A stretch of 64,000 nucleotides of DNA from Rutpela maculata. Taxonomy: Eukaryota; Arthropoda; Insecta; Coleoptera; Cerambycidae. Positions 46,620 through 58,720 of the stretch are shown here, piece by piece; the first letter of the stretch is position 1; each line of letters starts with the position of its first letter. Below the pieces are notes generated by a model. The model was not told the origin of the DNA and did no database searches. It saw only the letters and a program-made list of their open reading frames with translations. The stretch covers positions 30,578,234-30,642,233 of the forward strand of contig OW386293.2 of the NCBI GenBank assembly GCA_936432065.2, read 5' to 3'. Position numbers and translations under genes: made by a program.

Positions 46620-47845
46620 CTAGAGGAAAGCGACAACATGAAGATGTGAAATGTATCTATAACACTGTCAGAACATCGATCAACCCTATAACATATGAAG
46701 GCAGTGAACTGACCAACATAACAACAAAGTGTGTATTTCATGAAACCATACAAATGGATATATTAAGCATTTTAGAAAAGGGTTGTGAAATGTACACCGC
46801 TTTAAAAAAAACCGAATTGAAACTGACGGTACGAATTTCTGGGACAAAATGTAAAGACAAAGGATAGCTAATAGCGTATCTTGCAGAAAAAGCTTTATTG
46901 TACGCACGCAGTATTAAGAGAAGCCTAATCGTAAGCTGGAGGACTGAAACCAAATCTTCTTTCGCAAGTGACGTAAGTGAACTTCAAAGTAGTCATGAAG
47001 AAGCTGACGTTAAAATAATACTGCACTGCCTTTTGCCTCCCGAAAAGGAGTTACTGCGATTCATATATATTCGCCTGATACAGACGTATTTCTACTAGCA
47101 TTGTGGTGGTCAAAATCTTTTACATATCTAAGCATGTTTATCACTGGTATAGGAAATAATCGAAGAATGATTGACGTTGGCGGAATTTGCACCGCACTGG
47201 GACCAGAAAAGATAAAAGGGTTACTAGGTCTGCATGCTCTGTCAGGATATGATGTCAGAGGTTCACTTGCAAAGAAGGGAAATCATCGTTTTGGGAAGGT
47301 TTATAGGACCGCAGATAATGACATTTTTGAGAAACTTGGATCCATAGAAGAACTCGGGGATGAAGCTGAAACATGAAACTATCATTGAAAAATTTATTCG
47401 TAAGGTATATACACCAGGGACGAAGATTTTAGACATTGGGAAGCTTCGTTGGTTGATGTTCTCCAAACACAAGACGCAAAGTGAAAATCTGCCTCCTACA
47501 AAAGCGTCACTATCTCCTTTTATTCGTAGAGCACATTACCAGGTTATGGAATGGCATCTTGCTGACCAGCAGCACCCTAATCTACCAACACTTTCTTATG
47601 CACCCGAAATCATTTTAAAATTAATTCGGTGTTCATATGTAAAATGTAAATGTGGTGTATCCTGTAAATGTAAATCCCAAAACATTTTATGCACTGAGCT
47701 TTATATGTGTGGGGGCGATGAAGACATGCGAGAATCATGGGTCAACATTTTGATATCGATGACCTTTCAGATGAAGAATATTAAGCTGAAAACATTTTAC
47801 ATGCAATACAGCATTACAATTAATTCAATAAAATTTTTGAAATAA
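46620..47845 (+). pseudogene. third CXC-family transposon protein remnant
   Basis: In successive frames: 'ELQSSHEEADVKIILHCLL' (EADT block), 'FITGIGNNRRMIDV', 'LGPEKIKGLLGLHALSGYDV' (relatives have HALTGCDT), 'GKLRWLMFSKHK', 'LPPTKASLSPFIRRAHYQVM', 'ADQQHPNLP', 'APEIILKLIRCSY' and the cysteine cluster 'CKCGVSCKCKSQNILC'. This is the C-terminal two-thirds of the family. Stops and frameshifts lie near 46866, 47098 and 47376. The GCD cysteine is changed to Y in this copy. No flanking inverted repeats were found. Function unknown; the cysteine cluster resembles CXC DNA-binding domains. Confidence 0.75.
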
Positions 47846-48520
47846 ATATTACTGGTTGTTATTTTTCTACCTAAGAATCTAAAAATCCTTTAAAACCAAA
47901 AATTAAAAATTTGTTAATACACTTTTTAACTGGCTATAACTGATAACCGGTAGGTTATACCACAGAAGCTGTTATAACCTTTTTTGTTTAAAATTTTATT
48001 TAGAACAAAAAGATTCAGTACAAAATATTGCTAGGGTGGGCCTATTAACAGTTATGATCGATAACTTCCGATGATGTCTGGGGGTGGCCGCCATCTTGAA
48101 TATATGACGCCCACCTGCTCCCAACTATTTAGATCCGGTTGGCAGTGAACAAGAAAAAGTTATAAATTACGACCTATCTATATCTGCATAGTAAATTAGA
48201 CAGTTGGCAAAGTTATTAATAGTTTTATTGTGATTTATTTTAACGCTTTGCGTAGTTTTTTTAATGTGCAATGGCAATATGACATAATATCACAGCCCAC
48301 CGTGAGCGTATTTGTAATAACACCACTGCCAGCTTTTTTAAAATAGATTTCCTGAACTATCAACCAGAATAATAAATACAATATTACTCATACAGAAAAA
48401 ATAGAACTTTGCGAGACTCTTTCACGGTTGCTGTAGATTGAATTTTTCTATCTTGTTAAATATTTTCATAATCCGTTCCGATAATTGGTATCACTTAATT
48501 ATTTATCTAGATTATAACTG
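47846..48520. other. AT-rich stretch, no gene
   Basis: No recognised feature. Confidence 0.35.
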
Positions 48521-48712
48521 GTGATAGAAACTAAGAGTTATCACCTATAATACACCTAGAGCATTGATAATACCGAGATAATTTTGTCATAGAGACTGCT
48601 GAGAGCGTGTTGCTTGGATGTTGCTATTACCTTTAAGCACGCTTGAAACATTCTCTACGACAAAATTTTGAGTATTTATCAATGCTCGAGGTGTATTCGG
48701 TAAGATAATTTT
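48521..48712. repeat. imperfect palindrome (MITE-like)
   Basis: A small hairpin (GGTGATAGAAAC .. TTATCACC) is followed by inverted arms at about 48549-48610 and 48637-48701 sharing CACCT(A/C)GAGCATTGATAA. Non-coding. Confidence 0.6.
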
Positions 48713-49387
48713 TTACTCTCCATTCAGTTCGTATTTTTTGATCAAACAAAATTCTAAAAACATTTTCCACGTATCCTTTTTACTTTTAATAGTGTTTTTG
48801 GGTGTATTTGGGTGTATTTTCTAATACAATTTGATTAATTGAATCGTATATAGTATAGTTATACTCTTCGCAAAAACGAAGAGTATATTGTATTTGATCG
48901 GCACATTTCTAAAACCGGAAATATCGCTCGTAGAGAAAAAATTTTCATATCATTGTGTTAGTGAACGAATTCTGAACAACTTTCAAAATGTCCGTCTGTC
49001 TGTTCGTCTGTCCGTCTGTCCGTCTGTCTGTCCGTCCGTCACGTTTCTTGTAAGCACGATAATTTAAGAAAGAAAAGTCCGATTGTATTGAAATTTGGAA
49101 AGTAAGTTAGCGTTAGCTAGAGGAAGAACCCTATTGTTTTTGAAAAAAATCAATCAATAAATAAAAAAGTTATTAATCATTTAAATTTAAAAAATTTCTG
49201 TCATTTGTACTTAAATAGAAACCTTTCGAAATGTTATTCTCTATAATTTTTTTTTGTTTTTACATTTTACCAAAATATATATATTTCATAATAATGTATC
49301 TAATCCGTTGAAATATAATTCTTGAATGATATTCATTCAAGTTTTCTGGTAAGATGAGATAGCCCAATAGCTAAAGCATTTGCCTTT

Positions 49388-50294
49388 CCCCATGCACATA
49401 ACGAAACTTGTTCACTCTTTCCTGACGGGTAGTTCGCTGCAGGTCAGAGTGAATAATAAACTATCAACTCGGCGGGACATTCGCGCGGGCGTCCCCCAGG
49501 GGTCATGCCTGTCACCAAAACTATACAAATTATATATCTCCGACTTCCCGGAATTCCCGAATTCGAACCTTGCCAAGTACGCCGATGACACGGCCATGTA
49601 CGTGCATTCACACAATGCACAGGCAGCTAATATGTTGCTGAAGGCTCACTTGGCCTGTGCTACGGCGTATTACGACAAGTGGAAAATTCGGATCAATGCC
49701 GAGAAGTCGGAATCAATTCTATTCACGCGCCGTTTCACCGAAAATCGGATTCTAACACCACTTTCGATCGGGGGTCGCCAAATTCCAATTAAACGGTGCG
49801 TGAAGTATCTAGGGGTGAACTTGGACAAGAGACTGACGTTCAACATTCACATAAACGAGACAGTACGCAAGGTCTACTCCATGTCCAGGAGTCTGTATCC
49901 GCTCCTGGCAAGGGGTAGCGGACTCAACAGGACAAATAAAAAATTGTTGTATACGATGGTGATCAGGCCGGCCATCACATATTCGGCGCCGGTGTGGTGC
50001 AGCATACCGACCACGACAATGAGAAAACTCCGAGTTCTCGAACACAAATTTATGTGCCTCATCTCTGATTCGGGCAGATACACCTCCCTCAGAGATCTAT
50101 ATAATCGTTGCCACGACATAACGCCATTAGCGGACTACGTCCAAGACATCTCCCAAAAATTCTATCAATTCAAGCTGGGCGATAGTCCGCTAACCCGCAA
50201 CATAACACGAATCAGACAGCATAATGCGATCCTTTTCGATATCCGACACCCCCTACCATATCAGGCGTTGCCTATCTTTCGGCAACCTCTCTAA
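49388..50294 (+). CDS. LINE reverse transcriptase, C-terminal half (5'-truncated)
   Basis: Open for about 300 residues with no internal stop. It begins inside the RT domain, so the apparent first methionine is not a real start. Visible motifs: 'FPMHITKLVHSFLTG', 'AGVPQGSCLSPKLY', the catalytic 'YADD' in 'KYADDTAMYV', 'WKIRINAEKSESILF', 'YLGVNLDKRLTF', and the thumb 'YTMVIRPAITYSAPVW'. It stops at 50292-50294 without an RNase H domain. The endonuclease and the first RT motifs are lost through 5' truncation, so it cannot work alone, though its end is intact. Confidence 0.85.
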
Positions 50295-50766
50295 CCACAC
50301 TTTCCTCTACGACAACTTCTCCTTTCCCCACCTTTAATCCTCACCAAAACCTACAACCAATCCCTCTCTACTCAATCTATTTGTTTTTACCATTTTTTGT
50401 CTCTAAATTCAGTCTCGACCAATAAATTCTTAACAAACAACAATTTCACATAACATTACACACTTTTAATTAGCTATCCACGACACTTTCCTGGCGTCAG
50501 GAAGACTACCAGGGTGGAATTGTCTCAAAGGTTTTTTCGTTGAGTTTTGTTTTCCCGTGCCAGCAATCAAAATTTTTAAGTGTTCGCGTGTGCGCGAAAT
50601 CGATAGTTTTACAGTTTTAATTTTAATTATTTTTAAGTACCCTCGTGTACTACGTTGCACGATACTGTTAAATTTAAGCCTTTCCCTATTAGGCAGGAGT
50701 TTTAACTCACAATTAATTTTCGTCATCGCCAAACCGGACCCTCCCCGCCCAACCTCACACCCACCT

Positions 50767-50781
50767 CGGCGATGTTCGCCG
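50767..50781 (+). other. LINE 3' UTR stem-loop (copy 2; compare 6121-6139)
   Basis: A 6 bp stem CGGCGA/TCGCCG with a TGT loop, followed by a conserved TGGTTGTCTGGCTGGCTCC block. The copy 1 version, GGCGC/GCGCT with a TAC loop, pairs by compensatory change. Confidence 0.55.
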
Positions 50782-51084
50782 TGGTTGTCTGGCTGGCTCC
50801 GGGCCGGATTCTGGAATGACGTATTATTGTATGTGAATATTAATAAATGCTTGTTGTTGTTGTTGTTTGCCTTGCAATCCAAAGGTCTCGTGTTCGATCC
50901 TCACATGGTGATTTTTTTTTTTTCATATATTTTTTTTCCACAACAAAGTTGGTATCACAAAATTTAGAATGTCCAAAAACTAACATTATTTACAAGAAAA
51001 ATGCGAAGAGTATCCTATAGAATGTATAACAATTATATAAAAAGCTCAGTAAATCGACGAAGAGTATAATGCTTCCACTAGTTT

Positions 51085-51523
51085 GTGTTTGTGTTTGTGT
51101 TTGTGTTTACCAAACCTTTGTGACATTTTTATAAATTGATTTTCAATTTGACATTTGTTGAATTTTAATCTGGCATTTGAACATATCAAGTGTGCCTTGC
51201 CTGGTAACACCACATGTACGCGTGTTACCGCTGTAATCTTTTACTGATGAATTTTAACACATGACATGAAATGCAAAATTTTGATTGGTTAATACATTTA
51301 GTAAAAAATTATCCTGTAAATGCACTAGCAACGGAATCTTGTACAGTGTTCAATAATGTTGTGCTACTGTTACCATAGCAATTAAAAATAAATCTGGGAT
51401 TTCCTTGTAATTGTAACCAATCTACAATTACACTACACCTTAGCCGAGAAAAGAGGTAAGCGATGAATTGATTTGTCAAGTGTCAAGCAGCGCATGTCAT
51501 TGAGCGATGCTGATTTTATAAGC
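51085..51523. other. microsatellite and stretch with no gene
   Basis: (GTGTTT)n runs from 51084 to 51111. A hairpin GGTAACAC/GTGTTACC lies at about 51211-51238. Confidence 0.5.
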
Positions 51524-51528
51524 CATTG

Positions 51529-53118
51529 CACAGTGGTCCGAAAATTTCAAAAAGTGGCCAAAAATCCAATTTTGTTATAGATCGATTAATAATCACATAT
51601 GTAATGAGGGAAAAATAATTTAAAAAATAAATATCCTAGGGGTGTCTTTTAGTGGTTGTTTTTCTGAAAAATGGTGTATTTCAGCTGTTTTTCGATTGGA
51701 CGTTATAGTAAAACGTTTAAATAAGACATAATTAAAAATATATTTACCATCGGGGGTTGCTTTTAGGGGTTGTTAGTGTAGAAATTGATATTAATTTTTT
51801 TTTTAGTTTAACGTTATCAAAAACCGCTTAATTAACCCAGAAAAAATATATAAACAAATATTTACAAACAGGGGCGATTTTCAGGGGTTGTAAGAGTATA
51901 TAAAATGGCACATTTTTGCTTTATTTCAGTTATAGACAAATGTTTATTTAAGACAGATAGAATAGTAACATTTTGCTCTAAAATTATAATAAAGCATAGT
52001 TTATACGTCTCTGAAGATCGCCCTGTATGACGGATATTGTCGAATTTCAATAGGGAGTATTCTATCATGCCATTTTACAAACGTGCCAAATTTGAAACAA
52101 AAATATTAAGTCTAACGGAAGTTATCGTGTTTACAAGAAACGGTCTACACACATACATACACTCACGCACACACATACACTCATACATACAGACCCGCAG
52201 ACATTTTTTTATTCGATATTTGAATGCAGCCTGTTATCGAATGGATTTCCATAGTTTTTTTTTCTACGATTATTATTAAAAATTATGGTCCGGTTATAAT
52301 ACATCTATTTAATTAAATCAAATACGTAAAATAACTATAGAACTGAATTTCTTTCGAAACATTCCTTCATTTTTATTGATAATAAATATTGATTAAAAAA
52401 GGATATTATAAATATAAAAAGTTTTTTAACAATAATTGATTCCGCATCCTCTTGCGTCAAGTGATCGATGCTGCCGGTGCTCGCGGAATACATGTCGCAC
52501 GTTATAAAAAATCCAAAATTTCAAAAATCCGCTTTCGATTGCCTAATTTTTTGTTTGTTTGTTATAAAGGAATGTCTAAGGAATTTTTTACGTATTTTTC
52601 CAAGGCATGATAACATAAGATTTGTTTCGTAGCTCTACACAAATCTGAACCTACTCGTAAAAGTTTCTGATAAACACCCTATAATAAAACAACCTTCTAT
52701 CTGTTTTTAAATTCAAAACTTTCTTTATGCAATATATTAAAATAAAGTACATACCTCAAAGAAGCTGCTGTAAAAATTTCACTTTGGATTATCCCGTTTT
52801 AGGCACACACTCTCTCTTCAAAAGTTAGTGATTAAATGAGACGGTGCTATATAAAGGGTCGTGTTTGCGAGCCCCTAGCAGGTAGAGATATCGCCTAATG
52901 GCCTTTGTAAATTACATACTTTTGAGATACTCAAATATATTAATTCTAATTGATATGTACATATAAGATTTGAATAAAGTACTTTAATGGTAATGGTAAT
53001 GTATTCTTGGAAAAGATGCATTGACCATTCTTGTAACTGCCCCCAAAGTATCAAAGAGAAATTCGAAAGTTGAAAAAAAGCATTTTTGGCCACTTTTTGC
53101 AATTTTCGGACCACTGTG
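51529..53118. mobile_element. DNA element with CACAGTG termini and 5 bp target duplication (Transib-like)
   Basis: TIRs of about 38 bp begin CACAGTGGTCCGAAAATT. CATTG lies at 51524-51528 and 53119-53123. The CACAGTG start and 5 bp duplication fit Transib, the RAG1-related superfamily. The 1,590 bp interior has no transposase; it contains (CACA)n-type repeats near 52150-52200. Non-autonomous; Chapaev is the alternative. Confidence 0.65.
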
Positions 53119-54256
53119 CATTGGTCTCGTTCATCAGGGTGAGCGATCAGATAGCGCTCACTAATCATTTTATCTGGGTTGCGTTTATATCTAATTTTAC
53201 TTCCACATCCAGTGGTATAGTAACGATTATTTCACTCATTAACGCTATAGCCAATGATAGCCGTTTTTTCAAAACATTGCACCAATCAAACGTCATTATT
53301 AGTGGTAATTCAAGCTAGATCGGCTTTTGAAAGGACCAACATGCAAAATTTATCGCTCTAATTTTTTAGGTCGCTGCAGCGGCAAATATGCGAAAATTTT
53401 TTGACGTTTTTTGTCGAGCTTTTAAGTTTTATCTATAAATATCTTCTCTAGCTTATTACTAAGTAATTGTTAACGTACTTACCTTGTAAATTGTAATATT
53501 GTATTATGTAGTAGCAAACAAAAACACACCTCAATTCCAAAGCGAATCTTGTCTGAAATATATAGGCTGTAACTTTTGCCTATCTGTAACTATGTCAGTT
53601 TTCCTAGTGTTCAATCAGGTAACGATTACACACAAAGATTGTACTTAATATAGCTCATAATACAGGAACAAGTCAAGCACAGCCTTCAATAGCTCAATAA
53701 CGTAGTTACAAAGGTAAGCAAATCATTTATTATAAATGTCAAGTACACATTCGCTCTGGAACAAACTAAAAATGTATAATACTTACATATGGTAATTTAA
53801 AAAAGTAACTCGTTGAATCAAAGCTGTGCGTCAAACATTATAATTTGTTGTATTTAAAATTCTCTTTGCTTAACAAAGCAAACCTCAACATAATTCATAA
53901 ATTTCGTAAGTTAAAAGTAAGGATTAAATACGTAAATATGAGTCGATGAACATTTATTTATTATGGAATATAACTTGTAGCGCTAGATGGCGCTCTCTAT
54001 GTCAATCTCGGAACCATGGGTGTATATTTTATTTGGGCGAGACATCGGTACTAAAGTAGTGCTCTCTCTATCGTTCCTCGTCGTATTGCACCTCAGAAAC
54101 GCCTGAAAGGTGTTAAGCCAGTTTATATATTATAATATCTAAGGTTTCAACTCGTTTTATTTACTAGTTGCCATGGAAATGTCACTAGATTATTTTAAAA
54201 TATAGCGAATCTCCGTTGTTTCTACTGCGTTTGTTTCAGATTTGCTGTTTTGACAA
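53119..54256. other. unassigned stretch
   Basis: A short piece of the element A start at 53199-53230. A promoter-like, more GC-rich segment near 53990-54110. No gene. Confidence 0.35.
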
Positions 54257-54258
54257 TA

Positions 54259-54420
54259 TGAGTCGGTTTGGAAATATTTCTGTATATCAAATTAATGATG
54301 AAATTGAAAATAAAGGTCAGTAAACTCCAAAAAGTGACAAGAAAACGTCTGAAGGCAGTTAATGAGAAAATATAATATTGAAGATGTACTTAATGAATTA
54401 TTTATTCGTGAAATATTCTC
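54259..54420 (+). pseudogene. possible N-terminus of a tyrosine-recombinase-type transposon ORF
   Basis: The ATG at 54259 opens 'MSRFGNISVYQI', with 'NDEIENK' next. After a frame change comes 'KKVTRKRLKAVNE', then 'NIEDVLNEL'. Similar openings (MSRF ... NTKKAT ...) are common in insect Crypton-like recombinase proteins, but the match is short. The sequence AAAGGTCAGT at the break could also be a splice donor, making this a first exon. Undecided. Confidence 0.3.
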
Positions 54421-54474
54421 CACAAATACCACTCGTGCTTTAAATTTTATCTAAAAATTTTTTCTCAAGCTAAG

Positions 54475-54620
54475 TCGCCCCTAGTTAATATAACTCGTGC
54501 AAATTGGCAGTTTATTATCAAAGATTAAATCCCTCCCGCTAAAGCGGTCGGGATTTAATCAGATAATAAACTGCCAATTTGCACTCTTTATATTACCAGG
54601 CAACACGCTTTCGAAAAAAT
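54475..54620. repeat. palindrome, MITE-like
   Basis: Arms share GTGCAAATTGGCAGTTTATTATC around a CCCGCTAAAGCGGTCGGG centre (about 54505-54583), with weaker outer pairing to about 54430/54650. Confidence 0.65.
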
Positions 54621-54939
54621 TTTCGATAAAATTTTAAGCACTAGTGATATTACATACGATAAATTTACTCCTATATAAAAAAGTCAATTTGACAGTCACA
54701 TTTTGTCACTTTGACAGCGATAAAAAAGATGCATCGTTTTTTATCACGATCAAAATGCCTGTTCCTTAAAAGCAGAGTATATCTAGTAGTCGCACGTCAT
54801 TTTAAAATCTGTACTGTCGGCTATAATTTTTAAGTCTTGTGGAAACTATACTGTACGATATGAGTCGTTTTGAGAAAATTATAATTATTTTTAATTGTTG
54901 TTGTTCGTTCACATATTCTGTCGTTAATTTATCTTGCCA

Positions 54940-55155
54940 AAAATCACTCGATCTTTTCTTTTATGGATAAATTTCTTTTTAACTCAAAATTTTGCCAAAT
55001 CAGTAATTTTGCTCGAAAAACTGACATTTGACAAAATCGCTCGACCTCCGGTCTCGCGATTTTTTCATGTCAGTTTTTCTCATAAAATCACTGATTGGCA
55101 AAATATTTCGTTACAAAGAGAAATTTATCCGATAAAAAAAAGCTCTTGTGATTTT
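54940..55155. mobile_element. imperfect palindromic MITE, about 215 bp
   Basis: Inverted arms share GATAAATTTC..TT, GCCAA(A)TCAGT and CTGACAT blocks around a centre near 55050. It ends at the start of element A copy 3. Confidence 0.6.
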
Positions 55156-57228
55156 ACTGTTGACAAAAAATTTTTTAAAAATTTTTGTTGTTCAAATAGG
55201 CTTAGAATGTCATGAAACGTCGAGATTTTAAGTTTGAGCGAAAAAAAATTTCTATCTGTCTGTCGGTCTGTAACTTTTTTTTGTACGCACGTTTACTCTG
55301 GAACTGTTTGAGATATTGACTTGAAATTTGGTCCACATATGTACTTTAACGAGATCTAGAACTAGATTATATTTTCATCTTGTTCCGTCGAAGGGTTGGG
55401 GTAAATTGAGGTAAATTTGGGGTAAATAGGTAAATCAAGCAGGGAATAAATAAAATTGGTATTTAGTATATACAAGAGAAGTTAAGGTCTCAAAAAAAAT
55501 TTTGGCATTAGCCACCCCCACCCCATTATTAAAGGGGATGAAAAAAAATTGTGATTTAGTGTGTGCACAAGAACCAGAAACCTCAAAATATTTTTTTTCT
55601 TCATCCACCTCCACTACCAACCACCCCCTATCACCACCCCCACCCCACTACCGGAATCTAGGAAAAAAAGCCGTGGAAAAAAAATCCTGGAAATAAAAGC
55701 CGAAGGACAAAAATGCCGGAGAAAAAAAATCCGCGGATAAAAGAGCCACTTTACACAAAACACATTGACCGAAGAAACTATCAAATATGTAAACAGATTC
55801 GACCCTGGGAACGGAAAAAAATCCGCGGAAATAAAATCCGAGGAAAAAAAAGCCGCGTAGAAAACCGCTGATAGCAAAGCTACGTTAAAAACTTCTGAAT
55901 GATGAGACAAGATATGCAAAAATAGAATTATGGCAACGGTAAAGACTCGTACAAGGAGCTTCTTTAAGAGAGTGATTTTTAACTCCCATTCCAAATGCTT
56001 AATTCGATCCTGCGGGATTGTGGGAGTTCAGATTCGATTCCACCATAGTTTTCGGATAATAACACCCAAATGCCTCTATCTGTACTATTCCTAACATTTG
56101 AAATACCTATTAACTCGTATTTTTCAAATTTTGTTTGTTATTGAGAAAATTGCAAAAATTAGTACTTTGTAATTATCGATTTATTTCGCCTAGGTTTGGT
56201 TTCCGCATTCCATATGCCAATTTGCTTGACTACTTAATACAATATCAATAGTCGATATAGTGAAGGACGTAGGAATTATTTTTTGGCAAACAACAAGGAC
56301 ATAAATATTGTTTTCGTCGTACAAGAACAGATATATAAATTAATGTATATGTAAGGAAAGAGGTTAATATTTATAATTGTTAATTATGTGAAAAAAAATC
56401 GTCGTTTTTAAAAAGTTTAGTTAGTTTCCACACTTGCAATAACAAATAACATTTCACAGTATTCACTTAATAAAATCAGGTGAAATGAGTGCCATATTGG
56501 ATCCAAAAAGGCGAAAACCTGTATTATACGTTACAAATTAGACATGGGCAATAAGTAAAAGCTAATTATGTATGCGAAATAACTAACATATTTATTTTAT
56601 TTCTTTATCGGTAAAATAACATATTTCTTACATTTTGGTATAAATATTTTTGATGGAAACACTTTCAGATTTAAAGATTCAGTTCAAATTTTAGTTAATA
56701 TTCATCTTCGTCTACCATATCATATTCTACATCTCATCACTTTTCACATTCTGTAGAATAACGTGACACCAGTCACAATGCTCTATCACAAACTTGCAGA
56801 CAAGATGTAGTTAGAAAACTCGCTATATGTTACTCTGTTTTGTAGCAGAGTTTAGGCTTTTTTTTTCCTCGGATTTTTTTTCCGCGGCTTTTTTTTCCTA
56901 GATTCTTCGAAGTGAAAGAAACCTTGTTTTCTGTAAAGCAGCCTTTTCTTCCGCGGCTTTATTTTCCTCGGCTTTTTTTTCCGCGGCTTTTATTTCCTTC
57001 GGCGTTTTTTTCCAGGATTTTATTTCCGCGGATTTTTTTTCGGCGGCTTTTTTTTCCGTTTACCCACTACCGATATGGGGTATCGTTTTATGGGTTTTTG
57101 TGGTAGAGGATTTCAAATATTATATTATTAAAGTTCCATAAACAATTATTTCTACATACAAATTTTTTTATTGTGAGTGACTTGGATAGAAAATTCGGAT
57201 GTGGAAGTAGTGATTCCTTGGGCAGCGG
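55156..57228 (+). mobile_element. dispersed element A, copy 3 (interrupted)
   Basis: The left part 55156-55653 and right part 57073-57228 reassemble the element seen at 10903 and 14671, ending GGGCAGCGG then T-run. The 5' terminal hairpin is missing. Split by a 1.4 kb fold-back element. Confidence 0.75.
55654..57062. mobile_element. fold-back element with tandem 14-15 bp subterminal repeats
   Basis: Both ends are arrays of short units of the form (G/A)CCGCGGAAAAAAA / TCCGCGGATAAAA in opposite orientation. CCCACTACCG occurs at 55644-55653 and 57063-57072. An inner copy of the left terminus (GAATCTAGG) lies inverted at about 56893-56908, so the right end may be extended. The interior is AT-rich and non-coding. 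Confidence 0.8.
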
Positions 57229-58027
57229 TTTTTTCTAATTCAAATTGATCAGTGATCACGGATCATGTATCATGTAATTATTTTGCTACATAGAATGGCT
57301 GACTATCATCTGTTATCAGTCGAACAAATTTCGTTCATGTAAAATGAACCCAACCTTTGTAAAAAATTTTTCTTCAAACGTCAGAAAAACATGACATTTC
57401 TTAACTCATTTCACGACATTAAAGTTTGACTTTTTAGATGGCTATGCGTTGCCATTAACAACGGAGGTAATAGCATTTTAAACAACAAGTTTCGAAAACG
57501 AATCTCTTCACACGAGTGAGACAGTTTGGTGGAACGAGCCGAAGGCGAGTTCCACAAGTCGAATGAGTGTTAAAAGATGTTTTCAAACGTGTTGTTTACA
57601 ATACTTTTTCTACGACTGCAAAATCAACTATTTTTAATAAACTTCTTCAAAAGTGATGTGGCTTGAAGACTCGAAACTGATGTTTAGTCGTTAAATAAGT
57701 CGGTTGCTATGGAACTGAATAGGCTAGCCTACTTCAAACAATACAAATAAAAGGTGTCAGTTCTATTTTTGACAGGACTGTGTGAAAAACATGACAGTAC
57801 TGTGTTTTTTGGATTTTTGCACACATCGTGTGAAAAATTACAGTTTTGAGTCATGGCTACTATGCGTTATTTGTCGTTTTCGAAGGAAGTCGTAGAAAAA
57901 AGTAATATCCATAGCAACGCGTATTTTATTTAATACGCCGGCCATGCGATATTACCAGAATGCGTTTTTGGTGGTGAAATTCGAGATTTTTTTATCTTTA
58001 ATTTTTTTATAGCTAATCGACGTTTGA
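57229..58027. other. unassigned stretch
   Basis: Contains weakly mirrored blocks ('ggctatgcgttgcc', 'tttcgaaaacga') but no clear element or gene. Confidence 0.3.
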
Positions 58028-58170
58028 AGAAAAAATAGCATGTTTTATTCGGAATAAAAGCCACTTGTTGTGACTTATCTGTAATTGCCGGGCGAACGAA
58101 CTGAGTGAGAACCTACACACTCGTCACAAAAGTATCACTTTTTCTCTAATAAAACAATATGCTATTTTTT
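58028..58170. repeat. imperfect palindrome, MITE-like
   Basis: Outer arms share AAAAAATAGCATGTTTTATT with its near complement at about 58150-58172, and inner arms share TTGTGAC / GTCACAA. Confidence 0.5.
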
Positions 58171-58720
58171 TAAATCGATCACGAATGTCTACTTCTTCGG
58201 CGCAATTTCAGATCCCAAAATACGCGATTCTAGTATCTTACTGCGTTGCTAAGCAACTATCAGAAAACAGTTCAGGAAAGTTATTTTCCCGGCCTAAGCC
58301 GGGTGAAATTGGAACATACGTACAAACAAACGCACGCACGCAAGTACACAAACACGCTGGAAGCCATTCCTAAACACGTATTGTCGTGAGCAAAAAAAAA
58401 TTGTACAATATTTTTTTCTAATTAAATCTGTCTTTATTTGAATATGTGATATGTATTTTGACAAATAACTGACAATGTCACAAAAATTAAAGTTAAATGT
58501 ACACAACTAGATTTTAGCAAAAATACGTTATAAGGCTTGTCCCATTTTTTTGCACACGACAGTACATAGATTACTCGTTACCTTGTTGTTAGCATTCCTA
58601 GAGTGAAAACCACTCATACGATCGACTCAGTGCACTAGGAATTTTTGATCAGCATGACTCTAACTATAAAATAGCAAAGTTTCAGGAAATTCCACCGAAG
58701 TATGCCGAAATATGACTATA

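Larger units (their letters stand above)
49387..50865 (+). mobile_element. 5'-truncated Jockey-type LINE, copy 2
   Basis: Flanked by TTTGCCTT at 49379-49386 and 50866-50873. It has the RT C-terminal half, then a 3' UTR with stem-loop 50767-50781 and a (GTT)n tail. A different family from the 40-45 kb LINE. Confidence 0.85.
48859..51084 (+). mobile_element. dispersed element R1, copy 2 (interrupted by a LINE)
   Basis: Same ends and internal order as 4909-6433: a TATACTCTTCG hairpin, a short (GTCT)n tract, a tRNA-like stretch with A-box-like TAGCCCAATAGC and B-box-like GTTCGATCC, and a tail ending CTAGTTT. About 740 bp without the LINE. It has a shorter microsatellite than copy 1. Confidence 0.65.

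Noticed and set aside
46508..46953. Minus-strand frames opposite the CXC remnant
   Set aside because: Shadows of the plus-strand family motifs.
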